64,000 nt of DNA from JAHZKN01 sp965250205 (GCA_965250205.1 CBDFNK010000019.1:124001-188000); one strand, 5' to 3'. Shown: positions 40,855 through 50,019, numbered from the stretch's first letter. Numbers and translations: made by a program. The notes: a model not told the origin generated them from the sequence alone.

Positions 40855-42765
40855 TTAGTCTTGCTGTGACTTTGCTGCATCTAGCTGCTCAATCGCAGTC
40901 AGCCAGTGCTCTTCGACGCGCACCAAAGATTGTGCAAGTTGGCCGCGCTTAATGCCGGAGACCTTCGCTTGTTCCGGGTCTTTTGCATAAGTTTCCGGAT
41001 CAGCTAGAACAGCATCAAGCTTGGCAATTTTTTCCGTAAGTTGAGCGATTTCTTTTTCATGAGAGGCTACAGTTTTCCGCAAGGGTGCCATAGTTGCGCG
41101 TACGTCAGCAGCCAGCCGGCGCTGTTCGGCCCGGTCGGGTTTCTTTGGGTCATGCCCGCCTTGGGATGTGGTTTTTCCTTTGTTGCGCGTTTTGTTGCTG
41201 CGTGAAGCGAGCAAGTCTTTGCGATAAGCGTTGATATCATCCTCGAAGGGCGTGACAGTGCCCTCATCGACGAGCCAAAGGCGATCTGCACTGGCCGCAA
41301 TCAAGTGACGGTCATGGCTGATCAAAATAACTGCGCCTTCAAATTCAGCCAGGCCATGAATGAGGGCTTGGCGCGAGTCGATATCAAGATGGTTGGTTGG
41401 CTCATCCAAAATCAACAGGTGCGGACCATGAAAGGCCGCCAGTGCGAGCAACAGGCGTGCTTTTTCACCGCCTGAAAGCTTCGCGGTTGTGACATCGGCT
41501 TTGCTGGCGCCAAATCCAGCCGCGCCTAAGCGTGCTCGACGTTGGGCTTCCGTGGCATCGGGGAGCAAGTCAACATAGATCTGATATGGCGTTTTGGCAG
41601 GGTTGAGTTCGTCCAGCTGATGTTGGGCAAAATAGCCGGATGAGATTTGCTTGGCACCATAGACTTTGCCCTGGCTGGCACCCAGTTTTCCAGAAATGAG
41701 TTTTGCAAATGTCGATTTGCCGTTGCCGTTCTGGCCAAGCAGCGCAATGCGGTCATCTTGATCTATGCGTAAGTTGAGATTTGACAAGATTGGCGCATCG
41801 GCTGTGTAGCCAACGCTGGCCTCTTCCAGTCTGAGCAATGGGCTTGAGCGCATTTTTTCTGGGTTTGGAAACGTGATTGGCGCAACCTGGTCTTCAATTT
41901 GCGCGACGATGGGTTCAAGTTTGGCCAGCGCCTTAATGCGGCTTTGTGCCTGGGTTGCCTTGGTCGCTTTGGCACGAAACCGATCAATAAACTGTTGGAT
42001 GCGGCGGCGTTCATCGTCCTGTTTCTTTTTGAGTTTGAGTTCCAGGCTTTGCTTTTGGCGGCGTTGGGTCTCGAAATCGTCATAGCCGCCTGTGGTGACT
42101 GTGAGTTTGCCTGCATTGAGATGAATGATGTGGCTAACGGCGGTGTTTAACAGATCGCGATCATGGCTGACGATCACGATGGTATGCGGATAGGTCCGCA
42201 TATAGGTCTCAAGCCACAACGTGCCTTCAAGGTCGAGGTAGTTGGTCGGCTCATCAAGCAGCAGGATTTCTGGTTCTAAGAACAAGACGGAGGCCAGTGC
42301 CACACGCATCCGCCAGCCACCGGAGAAGGCATGACAGGGACGCTGTTGAGCCATGTTATCAAAGCCGAGGCCAGCAAGAATGGCAGCCGCGCGGGCTGGT
42401 GCCGAATAGGCATCGATATCAGTGAGACGCAGTTGGATTTCAGCAATGCGATTTGGGTCGGTTGCGGTTTCCGCTTCTGCCATCAGGCTCGCGCGTTCCA
42501 GGTCAGAGGCAACCACCCACTCGACAATGCTCTGTTCTGTGCCAGGGGCCTCTTGTTCGACATAGCCGATCTTGGCGCCTCTGGAGGTGGTGATGGAGCC
42601 CGATTCCGTCGCCAAGTCTCCTTGGATAATTTTCAGAAGTGTCGATTTGCCCGCACCATTGCGCCCCACCAGTCCAACTTTATGGCCTGTCGGAATGGCA
42701 ACGGTTGCGCCATTGAGGATCAGTTTGCCCTCAATGCGATAGACGACGTCGTTGATGTGCAGCAT
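40855..42765 (-). CDS. ABC-F family ATPase (YheS/Uup type)
   Basis: A 636-residue soluble protein with two ABC domains in tandem and no membrane segments, as in ribosome-associated ABC-F factors. Domain 1: Walker A 'GRNGAGKSTLL', signature 'FSGGWRMRVALA', Walker B 'ILLLDEPTNYLD'. Domain 2: 'GQNGNGKSTF', 'LSGGEKARLLLA', 'LILDEPTNHLD'. A lysine/arginine-rich linker ('RFRAKATKATQAQSRIKALA') and a C-terminal coiled region ('VASHEKEIAQLTEKIAKLDAVL') complete the YheS-like layout. It probably acts on the ribosome; exact subtype not certain. Confidence 0.92.
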   Translation of the reverse strand: MLHINDVVYRIEGKLILNGATVAIPTGHKVGLVGRNGAGKSTLLKIIQGDLATESGSITTSRGAKIGYVEQEAPGTEQSIVEWVVASDLERASLMAEAETATDPNRIAEIQLRLTDIDAYSAPARAAAILAGLGFDNMAQQRPCHAFSGGWRMRVALASVLFLEPEILLLDEPTNYLDLEGTLWLETYMRTYPHTIVIVSHDRDLLNTAVSHIIHLNAGKLTVTTGGYDDFETQRRQKQSLELKLKKKQDDERRRIQQFIDRFRAKATKATQAQSRIKALAKLEPIVAQIEDQVAPITFPNPEKMRSSPLLRLEEASVGYTADAPILSNLNLRIDQDDRIALLGQNGNGKSTFAKLISGKLGASQGKVYGAKQISSGYFAQHQLDELNPAKTPYQIYVDLLPDATEAQRRARLGAAGFGASKADVTTAKLSGGEKARLLLALAAFHGPHLLILDEPTNHLDIDSRQALIHGLAEFEGAVILISHDRHLIAASADRLWLVDEGTVTPFEDDINAYRKDLLASRSNKTRNKGKTTSQGGHDPKKPDRAEQRRLAADVRATMAPLRKTVASHEKEIAQLTEKIAKLDAVLADPETYAKDPEQAKVSGIKRGQLAQSLVRVEEHWLTAIEQLDAAKSQQD

Positions 42766-42857
42766 GCGGGAGGTATCGGTTTTTGGATGGTTCTCAATTG
42801 AACTCTTGCTCTACCCCGATTTGGCCGCGACGGCCACCAACACGGACGTGAACACAC

Positions 42858-44117
42858 TCAGCCCGAGACGACCGGACGCAGGGTCTCATAAAGCAGCCGT
42901 TCCTTGGTTTCGGCGTTCTCTAAATTGAGATGGGCGGTAAACCAGTCTTGTACCATCTGGCAGACGCGTGCGGGAGGCGCTTGTGACAGCGCTTTAGGAT
43001 TGGCGAACAGCTGAATGTCCTCTTTGTTCCAGCCAATTTTCGCAAGCTGACTGGTTAGGGCCTCATAGTCTGACTTTTGAGGTGCAGTGCGTTTGATCGG
43101 CGCCTTGGCACCCTCCACGGAAGCTTTGAAGGTGGCAAGGAGTTGGCCATGAATTGGCGCGCTTTGGCCGGGTTTGCGCATCTCTTCAACGACGGCGGGA
43201 CTGGCCTCGCCTTTGGAAATAAACGTGTAGCACGGCTCTGCTCCGCGGCCTGCAAAATGCTTCAGGTTATCGAGAAATGTTGAAGCAACCGAAGTCAGGC
43301 TTTGCGAGCTTGAGGCTAGGACCTGGGTCGCGTTGCGTCTCCGTAACTCTATCAAACGCGAGATGAGAAGCTCGGACAGTTTGCGATCAAAGTTATCATC
43401 TTGGTCTAAGTGCTCGGCATTCTTCAGAACGTTGCCATACCATGCCGGATATTGGCCTTTAAGAAATTGCCAAAGCTCAGCGGTTTGTAGTCGCTTGTCG
43501 ATGTTGATGCGCCCAGGTGACGTGTTGTCGAGACTGGCTGTTTGTTTGGGCGCGGTCATAGCCACCTTGGGTGCTTTGACAATGGGCACCGCGTTGGACT
43601 CTGTATAAGAGGCCTGTCCAAAAAACGAGGGTGTTCCATTGACGTAAAACCAAAGGCCCGTGCCTGCGAGTGTTCCGAATACAAATAAGCTGGCGAGCGT
43701 ACGGCCCCACCTAGGTGCGCTTTCTATTTCAATGCCATCGTCATAGGCCTCTTCTGCCGAGGGCGCTGTTGCACTCAGGCTTGGCTGCCCAGTCACTGGT
43801 GTACCCGCATGGGGATTGGGATTTAGTGCTGTTGGGCTGGCGGGCGCAAGTTGCGGCCCTGGTTGAGGGCCCGCAGGTTGAGGTGCCATCGCGGGTGCAT
43901 TTGGCAGTGCTGTCTGTGGCGGTTGAGTGGACTGTGGCTGGGGCGGAAAAACAGAAAATGCAGGCCGCCAGTCGGAAAAGCCTTGTCGCCAAATAAGATC
44001 GGTTGCCCGCAGGTGACCGCGTTCAACGAACAATTTCATTTCAGATTCGTTCAATGGTCCATGTTGCGCGCCGTCACGGGCGATAAACCAAGGATCGTCG
44101 GATTTCATCTCACTCAT
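42858..44117 (-). CDS. GYF_2 domain membrane protein
   Basis: From ATG 44117 (an in-frame alternative is 44141) the product has 419 residues. The N-terminal GYF_2 (DUF4339) domain reads 'DDPWFIARDGAQHGPLNESEMKLFVERGHLRATDLIWRQGFSDWRPA'. A Pro/Gln-rich linker follows, then one membrane helix ('WGRTLASLFVFGTLAGTGLWFYV', about residues 145-167) and a C-terminal helical domain of about 230 residues with no match that I know. GYF_2 domains are suspected of binding proline-rich peptides. Topology suggests a cytoplasmic GYF_2 and a periplasmic C-terminal domain. Confidence 0.82.
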   Translation of the reverse strand: MSEMKSDDPWFIARDGAQHGPLNESEMKLFVERGHLRATDLIWRQGFSDWRPAFSVFPPQPQSTQPPQTALPNAPAMAPQPAGPQPGPQLAPASPTALNPNPHAGTPVTGQPSLSATAPSAEEAYDDGIEIESAPRWGRTLASLFVFGTLAGTGLWFYVNGTPSFFGQASYTESNAVPIVKAPKVAMTAPKQTASLDNTSPGRINIDKRLQTAELWQFLKGQYPAWYGNVLKNAEHLDQDDNFDRKLSELLISRLIELRRRNATQVLASSSQSLTSVASTFLDNLKHFAGRGAEPCYTFISKGEASPAVVEEMRKPGQSAPIHGQLLATFKASVEGAKAPIKRTAPQKSDYEALTSQLAKIGWNKEDIQLFANPKALSQAPPARVCQMVQDWFTAHLNLENAETKERLLYETLRPVVSG

Positions 44118-44467
44118 TGCAAATTCGATCGTGGCTTCCACGCGGTTTTAGGACCGACACGGGAGAAGTCTCGGGGTACCATGCCAGCGTTTCCAATTTA
44201 GCAATTTTCTGGGCCTTTCGGCCGGATTCGTCAACGCCTCAGTCTTGAGACCATTGCAAAGCGACGGTTTAATGGCACTACTTTGTGAGGATAAGACGAA
44301 AATCTCTTTCTTTTCAAATTGTTGCTTGGGCTTCTTGGTCTTTGATGTGGGCCTTGAGAAAGACCAGGCTGCGCCGACTGGCCGCTTGTGGCTTCAGGAA
44401 GGAGCGGGCTATAAGGCGCGCGACTTTGATCAATCTCCCACGAGCTTCCAAGAAAGAGAGCAACACA

Positions 44468-44890
44468 ATGGCCGTTGAGCGCACATTTTCGATTATCAAA
44501 CCCGATGCAACGGGTCGTAACTTGACCGGTGCGATTAACGCCGTGATCGAGGCGGCTGGATTGCGCATAGTTGGCCAAAAGCGAGTGCAATGGCCCCGCG
44601 CCCAGGCGGAACAATTTTATGCGGAGCACAACGGTCGCCCCTTTTTTGAGGAACTTGTGACCTTCATGACTTCAGCTCCCATCGTGCTTCAGGTGCTTGA
44701 AGGTGAAAACGCCATTGCGCTTTACCGTCAGATTATGGGTGCAACCGATCCCGCTGAAGCTGATCAGGGGACGATCCGTAAAGAGTTCGCTTTGTCAAAG
44801 GGTGAAAATTCGACCCATGGGTCTGACAGCCCAGAGTCCGCGAAGCGCGAAATTGAAATGAACTTCCAGGCTGATGAAATTGTCGGCTAG
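44468..44890 (+). CDS. ndk: Nucleoside diphosphate kinase
   Basis: This enzyme transfers gamma-phosphate among NTPs and NDPs through a phospho-His. The 140-residue protein has the complete family: 'MAVERTFSIIKPDATGRNLTGAI', 'FYAEHNGRPFFEELVTFMTSAPIV' and 'GENAIALYRQIMGATDP', with the catalytic His in 'NSTHGSDSPE'. One deviation is 'RVQWPRAQAEQF', where most have 'RM.L...QAE.FY'. I use ATG 44468, which has AAGAAAGAG upstream; the upstream frame (from 44285) is out of family. An intrinsic terminator follows. Confidence 0.96.
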   Translation: MAVERTFSIIKPDATGRNLTGAINAVIEAAGLRIVGQKRVQWPRAQAEQFYAEHNGRPFFEELVTFMTSAPIVLQVLEGENAIALYRQIMGATDPAEADQGTIRKEFALSKGENSTHGSDSPESAKREIEMNFQADEIVG

Positions 44891-44908
44891 AGGAAATTGC
44901 ATTGAAAC

Positions 44909-44956
44909 AAAAAAAAGGCGCGTTACGACAACTTGTAACGCCCCTTTTTTGTTTTT
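44909..44956 (+). terminator. Intrinsic terminator of ndk
   Basis: An A-rich run, then GGCGCGTTAC and GTAACGCCCC around an 8-base loop, followed by TTTTTTGTTTTT. This is a GC-rich stem (one mismatch at the base) with a T-tract, 20 bases after the ndk stop. The A-run at the left lets it act in both directions. Confidence 0.85.
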
Positions 44957-44977
44957 CAGGTTACTCAAAGTCGTACG

Positions 44978-45111
44978 CTAGAGCGTCTGTGCCTTTTGTT
45001 GTACACAGTGAAGCTATTTGCGCGACGCTCTATCTCACGACTCTATCCCATGATTGGCGATCAACTTATCTGCTCAAAGTTGCGTTCCAACTTTTCACAA
45101 GGCCGATCTAG
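44978..45111. repeat. Two-copy intergenic element, copy 2
   Basis: The partner of 33150-33268. TAGAGCGTC near the left and GACGCTCTA (about 45023-45031) form a 9-bp inverted repeat in this copy. It carries 13 extra bases ('cacgactctatcc' type) in the middle. It lies after the ndk terminator and before the P450 gene end, between convergent genes. Its right-end CTA (45108-45110) is the P450 stop codon, as in copy 1. Confidence 0.9.
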
Positions 45112-46466
45112 CTCAGCTCGTGTATTTTGAACAATAGCCCACCACGTGGTGTCAATGTCACCGTGGCATTGATGCGTGGTGGCTCAAGGCCGACGTATTC
45201 GGTACGGAAACGGCGTAGCAGCAGGGACAGGGCGAGTGTATTTTCCATTTGGCTCATCGCACCACCTGGACATGAGCGTTTGCCAGCGCCAAATGGAATG
45301 TAGCTGTATTTGACTTGTTTTTTGGTTTTGTCCATCCAGCGTTCTGGGCGGAATTCTTCTGGTTCATCCCAATATTTTGGATTGTGATGGGCACCATAGC
45401 TAAACAATACAATGCGGTCGCCAGCCTTAATTTCTTTGCCCGCGATGACGTCATCCTCAGCGGCAACGCGGATCAGGCTCCAAACGGGCGGATAAAGTCG
45501 CATCGTTTCTTGAATGACGGCGCGCGTATATAGCAACTTGGAATAGTCATCAGGAGTTGGATCCCGGTCACCACATACGGTTTTGCCTTCGCGGCGAATG
45601 CGTACTGCAGCCTCAGGGTGTTTAGAGGTCAGATAAAGCGCCCACGACAACGTCAGTGCAGTTGTTTCAGTGCCCGCCCAAAGATACTGTTTGATTTCAT
45701 CAACGGCCTGTTGATGGTCAAATTCCGGCATGTCAGGATCAGCAACGGCGGCTTCAATCATTTTTAGAAGCGATTGCTCACGACCTTCACGCGGATCGGC
45801 GCCGAGCACTGCGAGTGGCACACTCCACCATTCTTTTACAGCCTTAGCAGTTTCTTCTTCAGTGATTTCAAAAAGTTCATCCGATTGCTTTTTCAGTCGG
45901 ATCTCTTTGTGGTTCATGACATCGGTGTAAGTCTTGACGCATTTGAAGACAAAGTGCGGGTTGAACGGCATGTCACGATCAAACAGCGCTTTGCAGATCA
46001 TATCAGCTGCAAGCGTCCAGGTTTGCTCAACCATCTCTACAGTTTTGCCGCTTGCGGCATAACTTGCCCAAATATCCATTTTGTCTTTGATGGCCGTATT
46101 GAAATACGGGATGTAGTTGTCAAATGCATTCGGGTGAAATGCTGGCTGCTGGGGTGACCTTATTTTTTGCCAGAGCACACCATCATTCGTAATCATTGCT
46201 TTGCCGAAGATTGGCTTCAAGCCATCGAAATACTTGATGTAGTTATCAGCTTTGGTCACCAGGACGTGTTTGAAATATTCTGGTTCGGTGATCAGGACTA
46301 CACGCTGGTTGGCCATGTTCACCGGAATGACAGGTCCGTAGCGCTCAGCCATCTGCATTAGAAGACCCATAGGGTTTTCAGGATTCTTCAGCAGCGGGGT
46401 TAGATTGAACCAAATGCTGCTCTCATCACCCAATTTGCCGATATGTGAGTCTTGTGGTGTGGTCAT
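45108..46466 (-). CDS. Cytochrome P450
   Basis: The 452-residue heme monooxygenase has the heme-binding loop 'FGAGKRSCPGG' (FxxGxRxCxG, axial Cys), the ExxR motif in 'ETMRLYPPVW', and the oxygen-activating I-helix motif 'WAGTETTAL'. I use ATG 46466, with GGAGAG about nine bases upstream; the in-frame start at 46490 is weaker. No membrane anchor is seen at the N-terminus, so it is a soluble bacterial type. No ferredoxin or reductase gene is adjacent. The substrate is not known. The stop is part of the two-copy element. Confidence 0.92.
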   Translation of the reverse strand: MTTPQDSHIGKLGDESSIWFNLTPLLKNPENPMGLLMQMAERYGPVIPVNMANQRVVLITEPEYFKHVLVTKADNYIKYFDGLKPIFGKAMITNDGVLWQKIRSPQQPAFHPNAFDNYIPYFNTAIKDKMDIWASYAASGKTVEMVEQTWTLAADMICKALFDRDMPFNPHFVFKCVKTYTDVMNHKEIRLKKQSDELFEITEEETAKAVKEWWSVPLAVLGADPREGREQSLLKMIEAAVADPDMPEFDHQQAVDEIKQYLWAGTETTALTLSWALYLTSKHPEAAVRIRREGKTVCGDRDPTPDDYSKLLYTRAVIQETMRLYPPVWSLIRVAAEDDVIAGKEIKAGDRIVLFSYGAHHNPKYWDEPEEFRPERWMDKTKKQVKYSYIPFGAGKRSCPGGAMSQMENTLALSLLLRRFRTEYVGLEPPRINATVTLTPRGGLLFKIHELS

Positions 46467-46554
46467 TCTCGTGATCTCTCCAAGCCGCATCTTAGAACAT
46501 CGGTCCGCGCTTTAAAAAAGAGCGATCCGTATAACGACACTGAGCGGCTAAGAA

Positions 46555-46576
46555 TGTTGGAAACTGTCAGCCAACA
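46555..46576. promoter_or_regulatory. Isolated TGTTGG-N10-CCAACA site upstream of the P450 gene
   Basis: TGTTGG-AAACTGTCAG-CCAACA contains the same inverted half-sites, and the same following AAACT, as the A-to-B spacer in the 19.7-20.2 kb array. It is about 90 bp upstream of the P450 start and 169 bp from the end of purN. The match is seen directly. A regulatory role is inference and a chance match is possible. Confidence 0.35.
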
Positions 46577-46744
46577 AAGTTACCGCCAGTCTGAGCGTAG
46601 GCACTGTCATAGGTGAGACAGGCAGGCTCATGATTGGTCACTGTCGCCTCTACACCTGGGTCAAGGTGCTGTCCATGTAGCGCGGTGCCGCCGCGTCGTT
46701 TTTTCCAGGCGTCGAGGTGCTAAGGTCCTAGAATATTTAGGAAA

Positions 46745-47416
46745 TTATGAGAGTGACGGCGAGAATAGTGTCGCTTGGTGGTTAACTTCACCGACCAATT
46801 CAACCTGTTCACCGATAACTTTGGCACGCCCGCTGGCGATAAGGGCCAAGGCATTTGGGTAAATTTCATGTTCTGCTGCAAGGACCCGCGCAGCAAGCGT
46901 GTCGGCGTTGTCGTTGGCATGGACGGGCACGGCGGCCTGGGCAATGATCGGTCCAACATCCATTTTAGTACGCACAAAGTGCACCGTGCAACCTGCAACT
47001 TTGCAACTTGCATCCAGCGCGCGTTGGTGCGTGTTGAGCCCCTTGAAGGATGGCAGTAATGACGGGTGGATGTTGATCAGTTTATCGCGCCACGTAGTTA
47101 CAAAGTCTTCCGATAAAAGCCGCATGAACCCGGCAAGTGCAATTAGATCAATCTTTGCACTTTGTAAGACGCCCGTCAGTTGGCCATCAAAATGACTGCG
47201 ATCCTCATAGAGTTTGTGGTCCATGCCAAGCGTTGGCAGGCCCTGCCCTTTGGCCCACTCAAGACCTGGCGCGTCCGGACGATTGGCAACCACCATGGCA
47301 ATTTCGGCTGGATAGTCGGCCGCCTTGGCTGCTTCCACGAGCGACATCATGTTTGAGCCGCGTCCAGATATCAGGATGGCAACGCGTGGTTTTTGGGTTG
47401 GGACGGGCTGGTTCAT
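46745..47416 (-). CDS. purN: Phosphoribosylglycinamide formyltransferase
   Basis: Third step of purine synthesis, moving a formyl group from 10-formyltetrahydrofolate to GAR. The 223-residue protein has 'VAILISGRGSNMMSLVEA' (phosphate-binding), 'LIALAGFMRLLSEDF', 'NIHPSLLPSFKGLNTHQRAL' (the active Asn/His of the formyltransferase fold) and 'GCTVHFVRTKMDVGPIIAQAAVPV', with the catalytic Asp. It lies 69 bp downstream of purM, in the same direction. Confidence 0.95.
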   Translation of the reverse strand: MNQPVPTQKPRVAILISGRGSNMMSLVEAAKAADYPAEIAMVVANRPDAPGLEWAKGQGLPTLGMDHKLYEDRSHFDGQLTGVLQSAKIDLIALAGFMRLLSEDFVTTWRDKLINIHPSLLPSFKGLNTHQRALDASCKVAGCTVHFVRTKMDVGPIIAQAAVPVHANDNADTLAARVLAAEHEIYPNALALIASGRAKVIGEQVELVGEVNHQATLFSPSLS

Positions 47417-47485
47417 GATGGTGTGGGCAACCTGGCGTGTGACCGATTATCTAGATTAAACTGCGTTTCAATAATCGCTGTTTGG

Positions 47486-48604
47486 TCAAGGCAACTGGCC
47501 GCTCGTTGCAACAGCCCAGGTTTCTCCTTTGCCTTTTGCATCACTTTTTGCACCCGTTGGGGTGACAATTTCACCAATCTGCATTGCGTCGCTACCAGAC
47601 ACGTTGAGAATTTCAATCACGCGTGGCGCTTGGCTCTTGCTGGCAACGACGACCATACCAACACCGCAGTTGAATGTGCGCAGCATTTCCTGGTCATCGA
47701 GGCGAGCATTATCCTGTAGCCAATTGAATACTGGGAGTTTCGGCAGTGTTGTCAGGTCGACATGGGCGGCCACAGTGTCAGGCAACACACGTGGGATGTT
47801 TTCGGATAGGCCGCCGCCTGTAATATGGGCTAACGCCTTAATCGCCACACCTGCGCCTCCAGTTTCTTTAAGCGCGGCAAGCAACGGTTTGACATAAATT
47901 TGCGTTGGCGACAGCAAGGCGTTGGCGAGATTTTGATCAGGTGCGAAAGGCGCTGGAGCATCCCACGTTAAGCCAACTTCCGATACGATACGACGGACAA
48001 GTGAAAACCCATTTGAGTGGACACCGGAAGCCTTAAGGCCAATCAGAACGTCGCCCAGTTCGATGTTCCCGGTTGGCAATAGGGCGCCACGTTCCGCTGC
48101 ACCAACTGCAAAACCTGCTAAATCGTAATCACCTTCTGCATAAAGGCCGGGCATCTCGGCGGTTTCGCCGCCAATCAATGCGCAGCCTGCTTGTTTACAT
48201 CCTACCGCGATGCCGGCAACGATATTTTCAGCTATGCCCGTTTCCAGTTTGCCAGTTGAAAAGTAATCGAGAAAGAATAAGGGTTCAGCTCCCTGCACAA
48301 CGAGATCATTGACCGACATGGCAACAAGGTCGATGCCCACCGTGTCGTGCTGGTTGCTTTCAATGGCGATTTTGAGCTTAGTGCCCACGCCATCGTTGGC
48401 GGCGACAAGAACTGGATCCTGAAAGCCTGCTGCTTTGAGGTCAAACAACCCACCAAAGCCGCCGACATTGCCCATGGTGCCCGCCCGTGATGTGGCCTCA
48501 GCGAGTGGTTTGATAGCTTTGACGAGGCGGTTGCCCGCGTCAATATCAACACCGGAATCGCGATATGTGATCGGGGCGGGTTGTGGCGCTTGGGTTTTGG
48601 TCAT
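47486..48604 (-). CDS. purM: Phosphoribosylformylglycinamidine cyclo-ligase
   Basis: This ATP-dependent enzyme closes the imidazole ring in purine synthesis (AIR synthetase). From ATG 48604 it has 372 residues: 'ITYRDSGVDIDAGNRLVKAIKPL', 'VLVAANDGVGTKLKIAI', 'GIDLVAMSVNDLVVQGAEPLFFLDYFSTGKL', 'LIGGETAEMPGLY' and 'HITGGGLSENIPRVLP', matching the family order. A longer frame from 48667 is unconserved. It lies upstream of purN in one operon. Confidence 0.96.
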   Translation of the reverse strand: MTKTQAPQPAPITYRDSGVDIDAGNRLVKAIKPLAEATSRAGTMGNVGGFGGLFDLKAAGFQDPVLVAANDGVGTKLKIAIESNQHDTVGIDLVAMSVNDLVVQGAEPLFFLDYFSTGKLETGIAENIVAGIAVGCKQAGCALIGGETAEMPGLYAEGDYDLAGFAVGAAERGALLPTGNIELGDVLIGLKASGVHSNGFSLVRRIVSEVGLTWDAPAPFAPDQNLANALLSPTQIYVKPLLAALKETGGAGVAIKALAHITGGGLSENIPRVLPDTVAAHVDLTTLPKLPVFNWLQDNARLDDQEMLRTFNCGVGMVVVASKSQAPRVIEILNVSGSDAMQIGEIVTPTGAKSDAKGKGETWAVATSGQLP

Positions 48605-48669
48605 TTTTTCCAGTGTTCGATGGTTGCCAGGTGCTTGAAAGTGTTGTGTCGGCCGCCTTATTGGCATGA

Positions 48670-48681
48670 CATGATATCATG
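48670..48681. promoter_or_regulatory. Palindrome CATGATATCATG in the purM/DUF2066 divergent region
   Basis: A perfect 12-bp palindrome lies 66 bp upstream of the purM start, within a longer imperfect symmetry (GCATGACATGAT / ATCATGCTATGC). It sits in the divergent spacing between purM and the DUF2066 gene, where an operator would be expected. Function is inferred only. Confidence 0.4.
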
Positions 48682-48891
48682 CTATGCGTGAGCGATGGTA
48701 CTGGGTTGACATGGTCTGCAGGGTTGTCGTTCCCGCTGGTGAATAGATCGTCACAGTGTGCCTGAGTGCGCTTTGTGACATGGCGGCGTGGTACCATTTC
48801 CCTAACCGAGCGGCAACGCTTACAGGATAAGGCAAACGACTTTGGGAGAAACCTGCTGGGGACAACCGGGCGTGGACTGTGGAGAGAGAGC

Positions 48892-50019
48892 ATGACGGAT
48901 TTGGTTATTGAGCGACGGCGCATGAGGCATTTTTTTGCCTTTGTCAGTGCCGTGGCTAGTGCCGGGCTTATGCTGTTATGGGCTGGGTCGGCAACTGCGG
49001 GCAATGAGGCCGCCTTCACAATTGGCAATTATCCCGTTGAGGCTCAGGCCAATAATGCTGTAGCGGCCAAAAAGAAGGCGTTGGCAGATGGCCGCAATGC
49101 TGCTTTTCGTTCACTTCTGAAGCGTCTGATTCCCGTGACAGCGTATAGCAGTATTGCACGGCTGAAAGATCTGGACGCAACTGCTTTTATCGATGGTGTT
49201 GCGGTGCGCTCTGAGCGCAATTCCGCAACGGAATATATTGCCAGCCTGGACTTTTTATTTCGCGCAGAAGAAGTGCGCAATTTGCTTCGGCGGCAGGGGG
49301 TTCCCTTTGTCGAAGAGCAGGCACCGACATCCGTGGTTGTGCCGATTGTTCGCCACGGTGCAAAGGGGCCAATAAAAACAGATTCAGCTTGGAATTCAAC
49401 ATGGCAGGATCTAGATCTCAAAAACGCGTTAAGCCCGCTGCGGATTGAGCCGTTAAAGCCTGTCGTTCATGGCGACACCATTCGCATGGCGCTGGGGGCG
49501 GATAGTAATGCTGAGCGTATTCTTGCAACCGAATATCAGTCCGAGCGTGTGATATTGCTGCTTGCGGACGTGGATCAAGCAACCAAAAAAATTAACGTCA
49601 CGGTTGTCGGGCGTGATGGCGTTGGCCCAATACACTGGACACGCAGTTATAACCTCGTTGATGGCGATGTTACTTATACGCTTGAATTGGTTGCAGTTGT
49701 GACGTTGGGCGTTCTTGAGGGGCGCTGGAAGGCACTCAAAGCAGAGGCTCAAGGCGGCGTTGGCGCCCTTTCCTCGCCGACCCGAGATGTATTATTGCAA
49801 GTTTCATTTTCAGGATTGCATGAGTGGAATGTGATTCGCCGCAAACTGCTTGAAATGCCCGGCGTGGAGGATGTAACGATCAATACGGTTTCGGCGCGTT
49901 CTGCCAACATGGAGGTGAGCTATCCGGGTGGCGGTGGTCCACTGGCGGCCGCGCTTCTGGCGCAGGGAATGTCTTTGATGCAGTCCGGCAACGTCTGGTT
50001 GCTGGCGATGCGTTACTAA
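48892..50019 (+). CDS. DUF2066 domain protein, exported
   Basis: From ATG 48892, with GGAGAGAGAG upstream, the 375-residue product has an N-terminal hydrophobic segment ('FFAFVSAVASAGLMLLWAGSATA') ending in a likely signal peptidase site. The mature part has the DUF2066 pattern: 'FTIGNYPVEAQANNAVAAKKKALADGRNAAFRSLLKRL', then 'YIASLDFLFRAEEVRNLLRRQGVPF'. The function of the family is unknown. It lies with the purM/purN block and the pgsA-like gene in many alphaproteobacteria. Confidence 0.88.
   Translation: MTDLVIERRRMRHFFAFVSAVASAGLMLLWAGSATAGNEAAFTIGNYPVEAQANNAVAAKKKALADGRNAAFRSLLKRLIPVTAYSSIARLKDLDATAFIDGVAVRSERNSATEYIASLDFLFRAEEVRNLLRRQGVPFVEEQAPTSVVVPIVRHGAKGPIKTDSAWNSTWQDLDLKNALSPLRIEPLKPVVHGDTIRMALGADSNAERILATEYQSERVILLLADVDQATKKINVTVVGRDGVGPIHWTRSYNLVDGDVTYTLELVAVVTLGVLEGRWKALKAEAQGGVGALSSPTRDVLLQVSFSGLHEWNVIRRKLLEMPGVEDVTINTVSARSANMEVSYPGGGGPLAAALLAQGMSLMQSGNVWLLAMRY

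Noticed and set aside
44285..44467. 61-residue N-terminal extension of Ndk
   Set aside because: The extension is unconserved, and the family's start is exactly ATG 44468 with a ribosome-binding site.
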